Source: SAR324 cluster bacterium
GTDB lineage: Bacteria > SAR324 > NAC60-12
NCBI GenBank assembly: GCA_028281495.1
Contig: JANQJU010000001.1
Coordinates: 1 to 64,000, forward strand
Direction of reading: 5' to 3'
DNA: 64,000 bases
The position numbers were made by a program, and so were the translations under genes. Below the pieces are notes generated by a model. The model searched no databases, was not told where the DNA came from, and saw nothing but the letters and a program-made list of their open reading frames with translations. Positions within the stretch are counted from its first letter, which is position 1. Every line of letters starts with the position of its first letter. This document shows positions 52,889 to 62,625 of this stretch, piece by piece.

Positions 52889-53794
52889 CTAACTCAACAT
52901 CTGAAGGCGTCGATCTCTTCCCATGAAAGTCACGAAGTAACACATTTCTTTTAGACGCGAATAAATGCGTTCCCCCACCCGTTTTCGGATTGTATCGGCC
53001 ATGAACCGTTCTTCTTCTGATTTTTCCTTACTTCGGAGCAGTTCTTTGAAGGTCGTTTCCTCTTCCTCCGTGTAATTCGAAGTGACCATGACCAGCTTGC
53101 CACTATTGTAACGCTCTGTGATGAGCATATCGAGCACGCTTAACTCCCAATCGGTATTCCGGCCTTTGCCTAAATCGTCGATCACCAACACGTCCGCCTT
53201 CAAATGAGGTGCAATGATTTGCATCTCCGATTTCCCCGCGGAATACCCTGCCTTCAATTCGGACAACAAGGCGGAAAACCCTTGGAACATGCAGTTAATC
53301 CCCTCTCGAATCGTACACTGATACACAAACCCTACCATGAGATGGGTTTTACCGGTTCCGGGTGGTCCCATTAATACCAAGCCATGCGCTTCGGGTCGAC
53401 GTGAATCAGCTTCTTCGGGTTTTGGAGGATTTTGTAAATCTTTGTAGTTTTTCAGAATCACTTTGAGCAAATTGTAAATGGCTTTATTTTCTTCGTCTCG
53501 GTCCTCTCGGGAGAGCTTGCTATGGCTGTATTTTTTTGGAATTCTGGCCAGGTTGAACAGCTTGATTCGGTTCCGCACCTTCTCGCAGTCAGGGCATCGT
53601 GCCGCGATATCACGTCCTTGGGCATCGGTTGTGATCGCAAATCCGGTTCCTTTGCACGATGGGCAGGGATCTGGAAAACAGCCACAGAATCGGGCCTGAG
53701 CATACTCTTCATGCACCGAATGATCGGTCAATACATAGGTTCCACCGCAGCGGGCACAACTGGAGGCCGCTGGTAATTTCGGTGCTACATCCAT
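52889..53794 (-). CDS. DnaC/DnaI-like helicase loader ATPase with N-terminal zinc motifs
   Basis: 301 residues. The N-terminal 75 residues hold several Cys pairs (CARCGG, FCGCFPDPCPSC, RCPDCEKV), indicating one or two zinc ribbons. The AAA+ ATPase has Walker A LMGPPGTGKTHL, Walker B VLVIDDLGKG, and sensor VMVTSNY, as in DnaC, DnaI and IstB. It probably loads the replicative helicase. No transposase is next to it, so IstB is unlikely. It converges with the deacetylase gene and is divergent from hemE. Confidence 0.87.
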   Translation of the reverse strand: MDVAPKLPAASSCARCGGTYVLTDHSVHEEYAQARFCGCFPDPCPSCKGTGFAITTDAQGRDIAARCPDCEKVRNRIKLFNLARIPKKYSHSKLSREDRDEENKAIYNLLKVILKNYKDLQNPPKPEEADSRRPEAHGLVLMGPPGTGKTHLMVGFVYQCTIREGINCMFQGFSALLSELKAGYSAGKSEMQIIAPHLKADVLVIDDLGKGRNTDWELSVLDMLITERYNSGKLVMVTSNYTEEEETTFKELLRSKEKSEEERFMADTIRKRVGERIYSRLKEMCYFVTFMGRDRRLQMLS

Positions 53795-53824
53795 AGCTTC
53801 ACTCTTTCATAAAAGGTCTATTGA

Positions 53825-54904
53825 ATGGAAACAACACGTTCAGCTTCAACTCACTCGTCGCTTCCCGCGTTAAAAAATGACTTATTGTTGCGTGTGCTAC
53901 ATCACCTTCCCGTGTCTCGTGTCCCCGTGTGGATGATGCGTCAAGCGGGACGCACCGACCCTCAATACCGAGCGCTACGAGAAAAAGACGGACGTTCCTT
54001 AGAAGCGTTGTTTCGTGACCCGGAACGCTCCATCGAAATTTCATTGCTTCCCAAACGGTTGGGAGTGGATGCCATTATCATGTTCCAAGACATTCTCACA
54101 CCACTCACACCAATGGGAGCCGAATTTCGATTCGTCCCCGGTCCAGTACTGGAAAGCCCCATTCAAACGCTGTCTCAAATCCAAGCTTTACAAGTACTGG
54201 ATCCGGCTCGTGATTTGGATTGCGTGGGTCAATTGATTAGAGGTCTACGCCGACAATTAGGAGATGAACTTCCGCTGTTGGGATTTGCAGGATCGCCTAT
54301 GACCTTGGCATTTTTTATGATCACAGGCAAAAGTCCAGGTGCGGACTATACCACGATCTACCGTTTCATAGAAGAACAACCCCAAACCCTCCAAGCCCTG
54401 CTCGATGTGTTGACCCCCATGACCATCGACTACCTGAACTATCAGATCGAATGTGGAGTCCATGCCGTACAACTGTTTGAGTCCTTTGGTGATGTCATCC
54501 CTCGCCCGATCTATGAACAGTTCGTTCAACCCACTCACCAACGGATTTTTGCAGGTCTGAACCCTCAAGCGGCTTCCATATTATTTGTGAAAGAATGCAA
54601 CTTCTTGGATTTGATGCTCCAAAGTGGAGCTTCTGTCTTGAGTGTGGGGCATTGTGTGGATCTGAAAGAAACGATCTCTCAAGCTCCTGAATCTATGATC
54701 TTCCAAGGTAATGTGAACAACCAAATTCTGTTTGAAAGTCCTGAAACAATTACGCAAGCCGTTCGCCAGTGCTTTGAGCAAACTGGCAAACGGAATCACA
54801 TCCTCAACCTCAATCATGGATTGCTTGCTCAAACTCCATTTGAGCATGTGCAGCACTTTGTGAATGTGGCGAAAGAATTGGGGAAAATAGAGAATGGTGA
54901 TTAA
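53825..54904 (+). CDS. hemE: Uroporphyrinogen decarboxylase HemE
   Basis: 359 residues. Signature [14 protein letters not shown], the catalytic Asp in [26 protein letters not shown], and [11 protein letters not shown]. HemE removes four carboxyls from uroporphyrinogen III to make coproporphyrinogen. Some family positions diverge: the usual QGNxDP is QGNVNN, and NLGHG is NLNHG. It converges with leuD, sharing 4 nt. Heme made here would feed CtaA and CtaB. Confidence 0.92.
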   Translation: METTRSASTHSSLPALKNDLLLRVLHHLPVSRVPVWMMRQAGRTDPQYRALREKDGRSLEALFRDPERSIEISLLPKRLGVDAIIMFQDILTPLTPMGAEFRFVPGPVLESPIQTLSQIQALQVLDPARDLDCVGQLIRGLRRQLGDELPLLGFAGSPMTLAFFMITGKSPGADYTTIYRFIEEQPQTLQALLDVLTPMTIDYLNYQIECGVHAVQLFESFGDVIPRPIYEQFVQPTHQRIFAGLNPQAASILFVKECNFLDLMLQSGASVLSVGHCVDLKETISQAPESMIFQGNVNNQILFESPETITQAVRQCFEQTGKRNHILNLNHGLLAQTPFEHVQHFVNVAKELGKIENGD

Positions 54905-55524
54905 GCCGAAATTACCATCCACGGAGCATCTTGCTGTTGACGCGATTCAAAAGCATCGATGCTCTGCTCATATTGCAAACTCCATCCTATATCATCCAAC
55001 CCTTGCAAGAGTTTTCGTTTAGGGAAAGCCTCCACCCCAAACGAAAATTTCAGCCCATTGGGAGTGCTTACTTCTTGTGCTTCTAAATTTACGGTCAATT
55101 GCGTACCGGAGATGGCTTCCACCTCATCGAACAACGCTTGCACTTCGTCCTCCTTCAAGACCACCGGTAAAATCCCGTTTTTGAAACAGTTGTTATAAAA
55201 AATGTCGGCAAAACTTGGAGCAACGATGGCACGGAAGCCATAATCCATCAAAGCCCACGGCGCGTGTTCGCGGCTGGAACCGCATCCAAAATTGTGACGG
55301 GTCACTAAAATTCGGGCACCTTGGTAACGGGGCGCATTGAGTTCAAACTGGGGGTTGGGTTGGGTTCCTGCATCATCTAGATAACGCCAGTCATGGAATA
55401 AGTGCTTGCCGAATCCGGTGCGTTCGATGCGTCTCAGAAATTGTTTTGGAATGATGGCATCGGTATCCACATTAACCCGGTCCACCAGGGCGGTAACTGC
55501 TGTGAGTGTTGTAAAAGGTTTCAT
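54901..55524 (-). CDS. leuD: 3-isopropylmalate dehydratase small subunit
   Basis: 207 residues, the usual length. Motifs: [45 protein letters not shown] and [22 protein letters not shown]. With LeuC it isomerises 2-isopropylmalate to 3-isopropylmalate in leucine synthesis. GAGGAG lies before the ATG at 55524. It is separated from leuC by an unusually long 153 bp spacer with a tandem repeat. Confidence 0.96.
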   Translation of the reverse strand: MKPFTTLTAVTALVDRVNVDTDAIIPKQFLRRIERTGFGKHLFHDWRYLDDAGTQPNPQFELNAPRYQGARILVTRHNFGCGSSREHAPWALMDYGFRAIVAPSFADIFYNNCFKNGILPVVLKEDEVQALFDEVEAISGTQLTVNLEAQEVSTPNGLKFSFGVEAFPKRKLLQGLDDIGWSLQYEQSIDAFESRQQQDAPWMVISA

Positions 55525-55625
55525 AGTTTCTCCTCAATTATAAGACGTTCGGTAGAAAAAACACGGCAATGATTTAAGCCTCAATCAACAAACAGGCATG
55601 GAGTCCACAAAGACGTACATTAGGC

Positions 55626-55661
55626 CTACGATAGGGACTACGAAAGGAATTACGAAAGGGA
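55626..55661. repeat. Three tandem 12-bp units between leuC and leuD
   Basis: CTACGATAGGGA, CTACGAAAGGAA and TTACGAAAGGGA follow each other directly. Units differ at 2-4 positions. They lie between the leuC stop and the leuD ribosome site. They may be replication slippage, an RNA element or a protein-binding array. Confidence 0.5.
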
Positions 55662-55677
55662 TATCGATTCATTCATA

Positions 55678-57081
55678 TCACCCTGCCTGAAAGGACCGCA
55701 CATCGACAAAATGTCCTGCGATTGCGGCAGCGGCAGCCATGATTGGACTCACCAAATGAGTGCGTCCCCCTTTGCCTTGTCGACCTTCAAAATTTCGATT
55801 GCTGGTGGAAGCGCAGCGTTCACCTGGGCGGAGTTTGTCTTCATTCATGGCCAAACACATGGAACAGCTGGGTTCCCTCCAATCGAAGCCTGCTTCTTTG
55901 AGCAACGCATCCAAACCTTCTTGTTCTGCCTGCTGTTTCACGAGTCCACTTCCAGGAACCACCATCGCTTGCACTGTGTTAGCGACCTTGTGCCCTTTGA
56001 CCAAGGAAGCAACGGCCCGGAGGTCCTCAATCCGAGCATTCGTACAAGAGCCGATAAACACTCGATCAATGGAGATATCTTGAATTGGCGTTCCCGGTTT
56101 TAAATCCATGTATCGGAGTGCCGAGTCGATGGCCTTGCGTTGCCCTGCATCAGTAAAATCCGCTGGATCGGGAACCTGCCCATTGACATCGACTACCATA
56201 CTGGGATTTGTCCCCCAAGTGACTTGGGGAAGGATGTCGTCTACCGTCAATTCGACGACCTTATCAAAGGTGGCATCGGGATCGGAGGGGAGTTGTTTCC
56301 ATGCCTGGACTGCCTGATCAAACAAATCCCCTTTTGGCGCAAACGGGCGTCCCCGCAGATAATCAAACGTGGTGGCATCGGGAGCAATCATTCCAGCTCG
56401 TGCCCCGGCTTCAATGCTCATGTTGCACAGGGTCATTCGTGATTCCATCGAAAGCTGCTGGATTGCGTTTCCCGAGTATTCAATCACATGGCCTGCGGCT
56501 CCGCCGGTTCCAATTTTGCCGATGATGGCAAGAATGATATCTTTGGCGGTCACTTGATCAGGCAATGTTCCTGTCACTTGAATTTGTAATGTTTTGGGCT
56601 TTTGTTGGAACAAGGTTTGGGTTGCCAACACCTGCTCTACTTCTGAAGTTCCAATCCCAAATGCCAATGCGCCAAATGCCCCGTGAGTGGCCGTGTGAGA
56701 GTCGCCGCAAACGATTGTCGCTCCAGGTAAGGTCAATCCTTGTTCGGGTGCAGTGATGTGGACGATCCCTTGACGCGCATCTCCCAAATCGAACAGCGTG
56801 ATTCCAAATTCCGTACAATTCTTGCGCAGGGTCTCCACCTGCTTGCGAGATATGGGGTCCGCAATCGGCTGGTCTTGATTCTGGCTGGGCACATTGTGAT
56901 CTTGCACGGCATATGTGGACGACGGACGACGGACCGATCGTCCTGCCAATCGCAGTCCTTCAAAGGCTTGTGGTGAGGTGACTTCATGCACCAAGTGACG
57001 ATCAATATACAGCATCGTTTGCCCTTCCTGCTGTTCCACCACATGCGCTTCCCAGATTTTTTCAAACATGGTTTTTCCCAT
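55678..57081 (-). CDS. leuC: 3-isopropylmalate dehydratase large subunit
   Basis: 467 residues from the ATG at 57081, preceded by AGGAGGAAACG; the open frame runs on to 57243 without such a site. Aconitase-family motifs: [34 protein letters not shown] (first 4Fe-4S Cys), and [14 protein letters not shown] (other two Cys), then [12 protein letters not shown]. It forms the leucine-pathway isomerase with LeuD. A possible weak promoter (TTGAAT, 17 bp, AACAAT) is visible about 60-100 bp upstream of the start. No leader peptide rich in leucine is apparent. Confidence 0.96.
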   Translation of the reverse strand: MGKTMFEKIWEAHVVEQQEGQTMLYIDRHLVHEVTSPQAFEGLRLAGRSVRRPSSTYAVQDHNVPSQNQDQPIADPISRKQVETLRKNCTEFGITLFDLGDARQGIVHITAPEQGLTLPGATIVCGDSHTATHGAFGALAFGIGTSEVEQVLATQTLFQQKPKTLQIQVTGTLPDQVTAKDIILAIIGKIGTGGAAGHVIEYSGNAIQQLSMESRMTLCNMSIEAGARAGMIAPDATTFDYLRGRPFAPKGDLFDQAVQAWKQLPSDPDATFDKVVELTVDDILPQVTWGTNPSMVVDVNGQVPDPADFTDAGQRKAIDSALRYMDLKPGTPIQDISIDRVFIGSCTNARIEDLRAVASLVKGHKVANTVQAMVVPGSGLVKQQAEQEGLDALLKEAGFDWREPSCSMCLAMNEDKLRPGERCASTSNRNFEGRQGKGGRTHLVSPIMAAAAAIAGHFVDVRSFQAG

Positions 57082-57326
57082 CGTTTCCTCCTGATGAATC
57101 GGTTGGCAAAGTCGGTCACCAATTTTCGATTGATGACAGTTCCCCTCTATTGTTTGCGTTTTTATTGAGGAATTCAAACGCGATTCAGGGAAATATCTAT
57201 AAAAATCAGTGTATTGTAGTGCGGATAGTTCGGAAATCGACAATTTTTCGCAGGAAGGCCGTATTGGAGGATTTGAGAATTATAATTCGGAATGGGGATG
57301 ATTTTGATTGTGCGAAAATGGAGGGA

Positions 57327-57609
57327 CTGTTCGCCTTCCCGCTTCCAAGCCTTCTATGTGGGACCGGGAATATAAAATTCGAGACCCACGGGAAAGGAAA
57401 CTTTGGCGACGAAACATCCACGATAAGGCTTTGTGACGTCGTGTCAGCAGATTCGCACTTAAACAGAAACCCAACCAACAGTTTTGAGTCCGGGTGAGCC
57501 GACAACCAGGATAATGACGACTCAGAGCTTCGCTTATTTGGGATAAATACGTTTCGACGAAGGGGAGAATGCGTTCCAGAAGCATTGGGGCCGGAGCAGA
57601 AAATCTCAA
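57327..57609 (-). pseudogene. Decayed IS4-like transposase fragment
   Basis: The reverse strand from 57609 reads MRFSAPAPMLLERILPFVET, then ALSRHYPGCRLTRTQNCWLG and FCLSA in one frame. Further on, around 57327-57407, another frame reads KVSFPVGLEFYIPGPT, a stop, then KAWKREGEQ. I recall both stretches from a full-length DDE transposase family (IS4-like), where they are separated by the missing part. So the copy has an internal deletion, a frameshift and a stop. It fills most of the 671 bp gap between leuC and ugpB. The 57610-57752 remainder has a small dyad, CCTGACTGGTTCAGG (57697-57711), and the ugpB ribosome site. Confidence 0.65.
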
Positions 57610-57752
57610 AAAGCTGGAAAACCTCCTTCCTCTAGCCCCAACTAGATTCGCTATATGGCTTGCTTTGGCAGCAACACTCGGTTAACACAATTCTAACCTG
57701 ACTGGTTCAGGAAGTTTAATTTTTAACTGAGTATTTTTTTTAGGGAGGCAAT

Positions 57753-59066
57753 ATGAAAATTTGGTCAAAACTGAGTCTTATGAGTGCGGTCTTAGCTTTG
57801 CTAGCAACCCAGGTTTACGCTCAAACTGAGGTTCAATGGTGGCATGCCATGGGGGGGCGCTTAGGGGAAAAAGTGAATGAAATCGCAAAGGGGTTCAATC
57901 AGTCGCAATCCAATTATAAAGTCGTGGCAGTGTACAAGGGAAATTATAGTGAAACCATGACCGCGGGAATTGCCGCATTCCGTTCCAAGCAACAACCTCA
58001 CATCTTGCAAGTCTTTGAGGTGGGAACCGCTACCATGATGTCTGCGGCCCGTGCTATTAAACCCGTTTATCAGTTGATGGCCGATGCCAAGGAACCGTTT
58101 GACCCCAAAAACTATATCTCAACGGTCACGGGTTACTACACCAGCCCAGATGGCAAAATGTTATCCATGCCGTTCAATAGCTCCACGCCCGTTCTCTTTT
58201 ACAACAAAGAGGCCTTCAAAAAGGCGGGGTTGGACCCCAATAAACCACCCAAAACGTGGCCTGAAGTGGCAGAATACTCCAAAAAGCTGATTGATGCCGG
58301 TTATGCCTGTGGTTTTTCCACAGCTTGGATATCCTGGATTCACTTAGAAAACATGGCTGCTTGGCATAACGTCCCAACGGGTACGCAAGCCAATGGTTTT
58401 AGTGGCACCAATACGGAATATTTGGTCAACGGTCCATTGCAGGTGAAGCATGTTCAACAATTGGCAGATTGGCAAAAAGATAAAATCTTCACCTATGGAG
58501 GCCGTCGTAATTTGGGGAATTCTAAATTCAGCACGGGGGAATGTGCCATGTACACCGAATCCTCGGCGGGCTATGCGGGGTTCAAAAAAGCCGCAGAGTT
58601 TGAATTTGGTACCAGCATGTTACCGTATTGGCCTGATCAGCAAGGTGCCCCACAAAACACAATCATCGGAGGGGCAAGCTTATGGGTGATGAGTGGGCAT
58701 ACAGACGAGGAGTACAAAGGCGTTGCCAAGTTTTTCAATTACTTATCTTCTGCTGCGGTACAAGCGGATTGGCATCAATTCACAGGCTACTTACCCATCA
58801 CCAGCGCGGCCTATGATTTAACCAAAAGCCAAGGGTTCTATGACAAAAACCCAGGAACCGAAACGGCTCTGCTACAAATGACACTCAATAACCCTACCGA
58901 AAACTCTCGCGGGTTGCGCTTTGGCAGCTTCGTGCAAATGCGTGACATTATCTACAACGAATTAGAAGCCATCTTCGCGGGCGACAAAACGGCCAAAGAA
59001 GGTTTGGGAGATGCCGCCGAAGCCGGAAACAAACTACTTCGCAAGTTTGAGAAAGCCAATAAGTAA
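57753..59066 (+). CDS. ugpB: sn-Glycerol-3-phosphate-binding periplasmic protein UgpB
   Basis: 437 residues. Signal peptide ends VYA-QTE. The mature protein matches UgpB: VQWWHAMGGRLGEKVNEIA, YKGNYSETMTAGIAAFR, LQVFEVGTATMM, SMPFNSSTPVLFYNKEAF, and the terminal LRKFEKANK. It binds glycerol 3-phosphate or glycerophosphocholine and delivers it to UgpAE. GGGAGG precedes the ATG. A strong hairpin follows the stop, before ugpA. Confidence 0.95.
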   Translation: MKIWSKLSLMSAVLALLATQVYAQTEVQWWHAMGGRLGEKVNEIAKGFNQSQSNYKVVAVYKGNYSETMTAGIAAFRSKQQPHILQVFEVGTATMMSAARAIKPVYQLMADAKEPFDPKNYISTVTGYYTSPDGKMLSMPFNSSTPVLFYNKEAFKKAGLDPNKPPKTWPEVAEYSKKLIDAGYACGFSTAWISWIHLENMAAWHNVPTGTQANGFSGTNTEYLVNGPLQVKHVQQLADWQKDKIFTYGGRRNLGNSKFSTGECAMYTESSAGYAGFKKAAEFEFGTSMLPYWPDQQGAPQNTIIGGASLWVMSGHTDEEYKGVAKFFNYLSSAAVQADWHQFTGYLPITSAAYDLTKSQGFYDKNPGTETALLQMTLNNPTENSRGLRFGSFVQMRDIIYNELEAIFAGDKTAKEGLGDAAEAGNKLLRKFEKANK

Positions 59067-59094
59067 CGTAGGTTGAACATCGGTTGACAAAACT

Positions 59095-59135
59095 CTAGGA
59101 GCCCCTCAAACCCAAGCGTTTACAGGGGCTTCTAG
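59095..59135 (+). repeat. Intercistronic hairpin between ugpB and ugpA
   Basis: CTAGGAGCCCCT (59095-59106) and AGGGGCTTCTAG (59124-59135) pair over 12 bp with one mismatch, around a 17-nt loop. There is no clear U-tract. Such hairpins behind binding-protein genes protect the upstream mRNA or partly terminate it, giving more binding protein than permease. Confidence 0.65.
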
Positions 59136-59221
59136 GGGAATGGTGGTTGTTTCTGTACTCCATCTGCAACCATTCCTTATGTTCCATCTCATCCGAAGAT
59201 TCTCTATGCGGAGGACTGTTT

Positions 59222-60103
59222 ATGGAAAAGCGTGTTATCTTCAAAAATAAAGTATTACCGTATTTTTTGATCGCCCCACAGATTCTCATCACATTAGTCT
59301 TTTTCATCTGGCCTGCCTCACAAGCTCTCTACCAATCCGTCCTTCAGGAAGACCCTTTTGGTTTAGAATCCACTTTTGTTTGGTTTGATAACTTTGCCGA
59401 AATTTTTTCCGACAGCGGCTATGTGGATTCATTGGGAGTCACTGCGATTTTTAGTGTGTGTGTGGCTTTGTTTGCGATGGGATTGGCTTTGTTATTGGCT
59501 GCGATGGCACACCGGGTGATTCGAGGAGCCTTGACCTATCGCACCTTGGTGATTTGGCCTTATGCGATTGCAACGATGGTGGCTGGGGTGTTGTGGTTGT
59601 TTTTGTTTGATCCTACCGTGGGAATTGTGGCCTATTACCTGAAAACCTGGGGTTATGCTTGGAATCACACCCTGAATGGAGGAGAAGCTCTATTTTTAGT
59701 GATCTTTGCCGCAGCATGGAAGCAAGTGTCTTATAATTTTCTATTCTTTTTAGCGGGTTTGCATTCGATTCCCAAATCACTCATCGAAGCGGCTGCCATT
59801 GACGGTGCTTCCCCCTTACGAAGGTTTTGGACCATTGTTTTTCCATTGTTATCCCCAACCACCTTCTTCCTCATTGTAGTCAACATCGTGTATGCCTTCT
59901 TCGATACCTTTGGCATTATTGACGCGGTCACCGGAGGGGGGCCAAACCATGCGACCAATATCTTGGTGTTTAAAGTTTATCATGATGGCTTCAAAGGTTT
60001 TGACTTAGGAGGTTCTGCGGCGCAGTCCGTAATTTTGATGGGAATCGTGATTGCCTTGACGGTGATCCAATTCCGCTATGTTGAAAAAAATGTGCATTAC
60101 TGA
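59222..60103 (+). CDS. ugpA: Glycerol-3-phosphate ABC permease UgpA
   Basis: 293 residues from the ATG at 59222, which has GGAGG upstream; an open frame from 59147 is not supported. Six membrane helices and the EAA loop ([22 protein letters not shown]) that contacts the ATPase. [20 protein letters not shown] is typical of UgpA. It forms the membrane channel with UgpE. Length equals the E. coli protein. Confidence 0.95.
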   Translation: MEKRVIFKNKVLPYFLIAPQILITLVFFIWPASQALYQSVLQEDPFGLESTFVWFDNFAEIFSDSGYVDSLGVTAIFSVCVALFAMGLALLLAAMAHRVIRGALTYRTLVIWPYAIATMVAGVLWLFLFDPTVGIVAYYLKTWGYAWNHTLNGGEALFLVIFAAAWKQVSYNFLFFLAGLHSIPKSLIEAAAIDGASPLRRFWTIVFPLLSPTTFFLIVVNIVYAFFDTFGIIDAVTGGGPNHATNILVFKVYHDGFKGFDLGGSAAQSVILMGIVIALTVIQFRYVEKNVHY

Positions 60104-60114
60104 AGGAGGTTCTC

Positions 60115-60960
60115 ATGGTGGATAATCGGAAATGGCTCGACTACTTGAGCCATGCCATTTTAATTGGCGGCGTCTGCATTTTGGCCTTCCCCATTTATGT
60201 GATGTTTGTAGCATCCACCCATTCTCTGCAAGACATTGTGAATGGGCCAATGCCTTTGATTCCCGGCGCTCATTTTGTAGAAAATTACATCCAAGCCTTA
60301 ACAGGAGGCACCACAGAACTGGGGGTTTCGGTGGGGCGTATGATGTTCAACAGCCTGATCATGGCTTTGGGGATTACCTTTGGAAAAATCTTGATTTCCT
60401 TGATGGCAGCCTATGCCATTGTCTACTTTCGTTTCCCTTTACAAAAATTTTTCTTTTGGATCATCTTCTTAACCCTGATGCTGCCCGTCGAAGTCCGGAT
60501 TTTGCCGACGTATAAAGTGGTTGCTGACATTGGGATTCTTGATTCCCATATCGGGTTGATTTTGCCTTTGATTGCATCGGCTACTGCTACATTTTTGTTT
60601 CGGCAATTCTTCATGACCATTCCTGATGAATTGTGTGAAGCTGCCAAAATCGATGGAGTGGGACCCATTCGATTTTTCTTCGATTTTTTGATCCCTATGT
60701 CTCGTACCGCCATTGCAGCGTTGTTTGTAATCTTGTTCATTTATGGTTGGAATCAATATTTATGGCCGTTGCTGATCACCACCCAAGAAGACTATTACAC
60801 GCTCTTGATCGGGATCAAACGGATGCTGGATGTGAACGATGAAATCCCACAATGGCCTATCATCATGGCAACGGTGATGCTCACCATCATCCCACCTGTT
60901 GTGATTGTCATTGTGATGCAAAAACAATTTGTGAGTGGACTCACCGAAACCGAAAAATAG
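60115..60960 (+). CDS. ugpE: Glycerol-3-phosphate ABC permease UgpE
   Basis: 281 residues, the usual length. GAAGGAGG precedes the ATG. Six helices, EAA loop (ELCEAAKIDGVGPIRFFFDF), and a family-typical end (NQYLWPLLITTQEDYYTLLIG). It pairs with UgpA. Starts 11 bp after ugpA and ends 8 bp before ugpC, all in one operon. Confidence 0.95.
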   Translation: MVDNRKWLDYLSHAILIGGVCILAFPIYVMFVASTHSLQDIVNGPMPLIPGAHFVENYIQALTGGTTELGVSVGRMMFNSLIMALGITFGKILISLMAAYAIVYFRFPLQKFFFWIIFLTLMLPVEVRILPTYKVVADIGILDSHIGLILPLIASATATFLFRQFFMTIPDELCEAAKIDGVGPIRFFFDFLIPMSRTAIAALFVILFIYGWNQYLWPLLITTQEDYYTLLIGIKRMLDVNDEIPQWPIIMATVMLTIIPPVVIVIVMQKQFVSGLTETEK

Positions 60961-60968
60961 GAGGCATT

Positions 60969-62048
60969 ATGGCGACAGTGAGCCTAAATGATGTAAGGAA
61001 ACAATATGGCCAAACCAAAGTCATCCACGGTGTCAATTGTGAGATTGCAGATGGTGAATTCATCGTGATTTTGGGACCTTCCGGTTGTGGCAAATCCACA
61101 CTATTGCGGATGATTGCAGGCTTGGAAATGATTTCAGGGGGAACCATTTCGATTGGAGGTCAAGTGATGAACGAGGTCGAGCCAACCCATCGTGATATTG
61201 CGATGGTCTTTCAAAATTATGCATTGTATCCGCATATGAATATCTTTGAAAATATGGCGTATGGACTCAAGATTCAGCAAATCCCCAAAGCAGAAATCGA
61301 ATCCCGTGTGAAGCAAGCGGCGGAAATCTTAGAGCTGTCGCATTTGCTGAAGCGCAAACCTCGACAACTTTCAGGAGGGCAGCGACAACGCGTGGCAATG
61401 GGACGGTGCATTGTGCGTCAACCCAAGGTCTTTTTATTTGACGAACCGTTGAGTAATTTGGACGCGAAACTCCGAGGACAAATGCGGATCGAGTTGAAAA
61501 ACCTGCACAAAACGTTTGGGATCACAAGCATTTACGTCACCCATGATCAAGTGGAAGCCATGACCTTGGGAGACCGGATGATTGTGATGGATGGTGGCTA
61601 TGCCTCTCAAATCGGTTCGCCGATTGAGGTTTATCGCAAACCGGCGACCAAATTTGTTGCAGGGTTTATCGGAGCACCACCAATGAACTTTCTCGATGTT
61701 CAATTGGATTCAGAAGGCAGCCATGCCCTGTTACCTGGGAAAGAGGCATTGTCTTTGGAAACGCCGTTAGCGGACTATGCTGGAAAGGCGGTCACCTTAG
61801 GGATTCGCCCTGAACATATCCATGTACATGAAGAATCTGACGAGGCCCAGCATCTCAATGTGGATTATGTGGAAACGTTAGGAGCGGATACCTTAATTCA
61901 TGGCCACTTTGGAGAAGATCAAACCAAATTGACTATCCGGCTCCAAGATATTCATTTCCTGGAAACTGGTCAGCGTATTCCCATATCGATTCCTAGTAAT
62001 CGGATTCATCTTTTTGACCCTCAAACCGAACTACGTATCGGGGATTGA
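60969..62048 (+). CDS. ugpC: Glycerol-3-phosphate ABC ATPase UgpC
   Basis: 359 residues from the ATG at 60969, with TAGGAGG upstream; the open frame from 60852 overlaps ugpE. Walker A GPSGCGKST, signature LSGGQRQRVAMGR, Walker B VFLFDEPLSNLDAKL, switch His YVTHDQVEAM. A C-terminal TOBE/MalK-type regulatory domain follows (LGIRPEHIHVHEE). It powers UgpAE. The last residues are HLFDPQTELRIGD. Confidence 0.95.
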   Translation: MATVSLNDVRKQYGQTKVIHGVNCEIADGEFIVILGPSGCGKSTLLRMIAGLEMISGGTISIGGQVMNEVEPTHRDIAMVFQNYALYPHMNIFENMAYGLKIQQIPKAEIESRVKQAAEILELSHLLKRKPRQLSGGQRQRVAMGRCIVRQPKVFLFDEPLSNLDAKLRGQMRIELKNLHKTFGITSIYVTHDQVEAMTLGDRMIVMDGGYASQIGSPIEVYRKPATKFVAGFIGAPPMNFLDVQLDSEGSHALLPGKEALSLETPLADYAGKAVTLGIRPEHIHVHEESDEAQHLNVDYVETLGADTLIHGHFGEDQTKLTIRLQDIHFLETGQRIPISIPSNRIHLFDPQTELRIGD

Positions 62049-62140
62049 TCTGAAATCTTGAGTGAAGGGCAGTTACGTGGTTTCGCTTTTTCTTTTAATT
62101 TGACAATGTCACTTTCACCGCCTGGGATCATCATTGTGCC

Positions 62141-62561
62141 TTGAGTGTCTTGGCTTCGTGGTCCCTGGCTCAGGTCAAATACAAATGGGCATTGAAACGC
62201 GACCGCCCCCCAGAAGGCTCCAACCCCATGCAGCCCCTTTATCTCCCTCAACTGTCCGTCGCCAAGATCCGAGATTTGCTCAGGGCAGTGATCTCAAACT
62301 GCTCTCAATTTCCTAAAAAATGAACCTTCAAAAATCAGTATCAAAAAGAAAAGGTTTAAAGCGGCTTTAGATGACAAGTTTTGCACCAAACAGATGGCAG
62401 GATCTGAGCTGAACGCAGTTCTTATTGAGATGGTTGAAAAAATGCTGGACGACGATGTTTCAACTCAATATCGTTCAAATTTTGGAGAAACTTCCGATTC
62501 ACTGTCCTCCTCCATACCAACTAACGTCATCGCATCACACACCCCAAGCCCCAAACTCTAA
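62141..62561 (+). pseudogene. Decayed coding stretch between ugpC and dnaE
   Basis: The 577 bp between ugpC and dnaE (62049-62625) has no intact gene I recognise. Frame one (62141-62323) reads LAQVKYKWALKRDRPPEG and LSVAKIRDLLRAVISNCSQF. A second frame (open 62292-62561, first ATG 62394) reads KKRFKAALDDKFC, then MAGSELNAVLIEMVEKMLDD. One frameshift near 62305 would join them. The protein-like composition suggests a broken gene, perhaps from a mobile element. The 62394-62561 part could alternatively be an intact 55-residue gene. No terminator for the ugp operon was found. Confidence 0.3.
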
Positions 62562-62625
62562 TAGGGCAAAGGCATATGAACTTTAGTTTGGCCTCTCAAT
62601 TTTCAGTAATCCAACAACGGTATTT

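Noticed and set aside
52889..53794. IstB transposition helper
   Set aside because: No IstA-type transposase or insertion-sequence end is adjacent, and the N-terminal zinc motifs fit a helicase loader better.
57082..57243. N-terminal extension of the LeuC frame
   Set aside because: LeuC homology begins near the ATG at 57081, which has an AGGAGG site; the upstream part has no homology pattern.
60852..60968. N-terminal extension of the UgpC frame
   Set aside because: It overlaps ugpE. UgpC homology starts at MATVSLNDVRK with its own ribosome site.
62021..62251. Reverse-strand 76-residue frame over the end of ugpC
   Set aside because: It overlaps ugpC, lacks a ribosome site and shows no recognisable motif.
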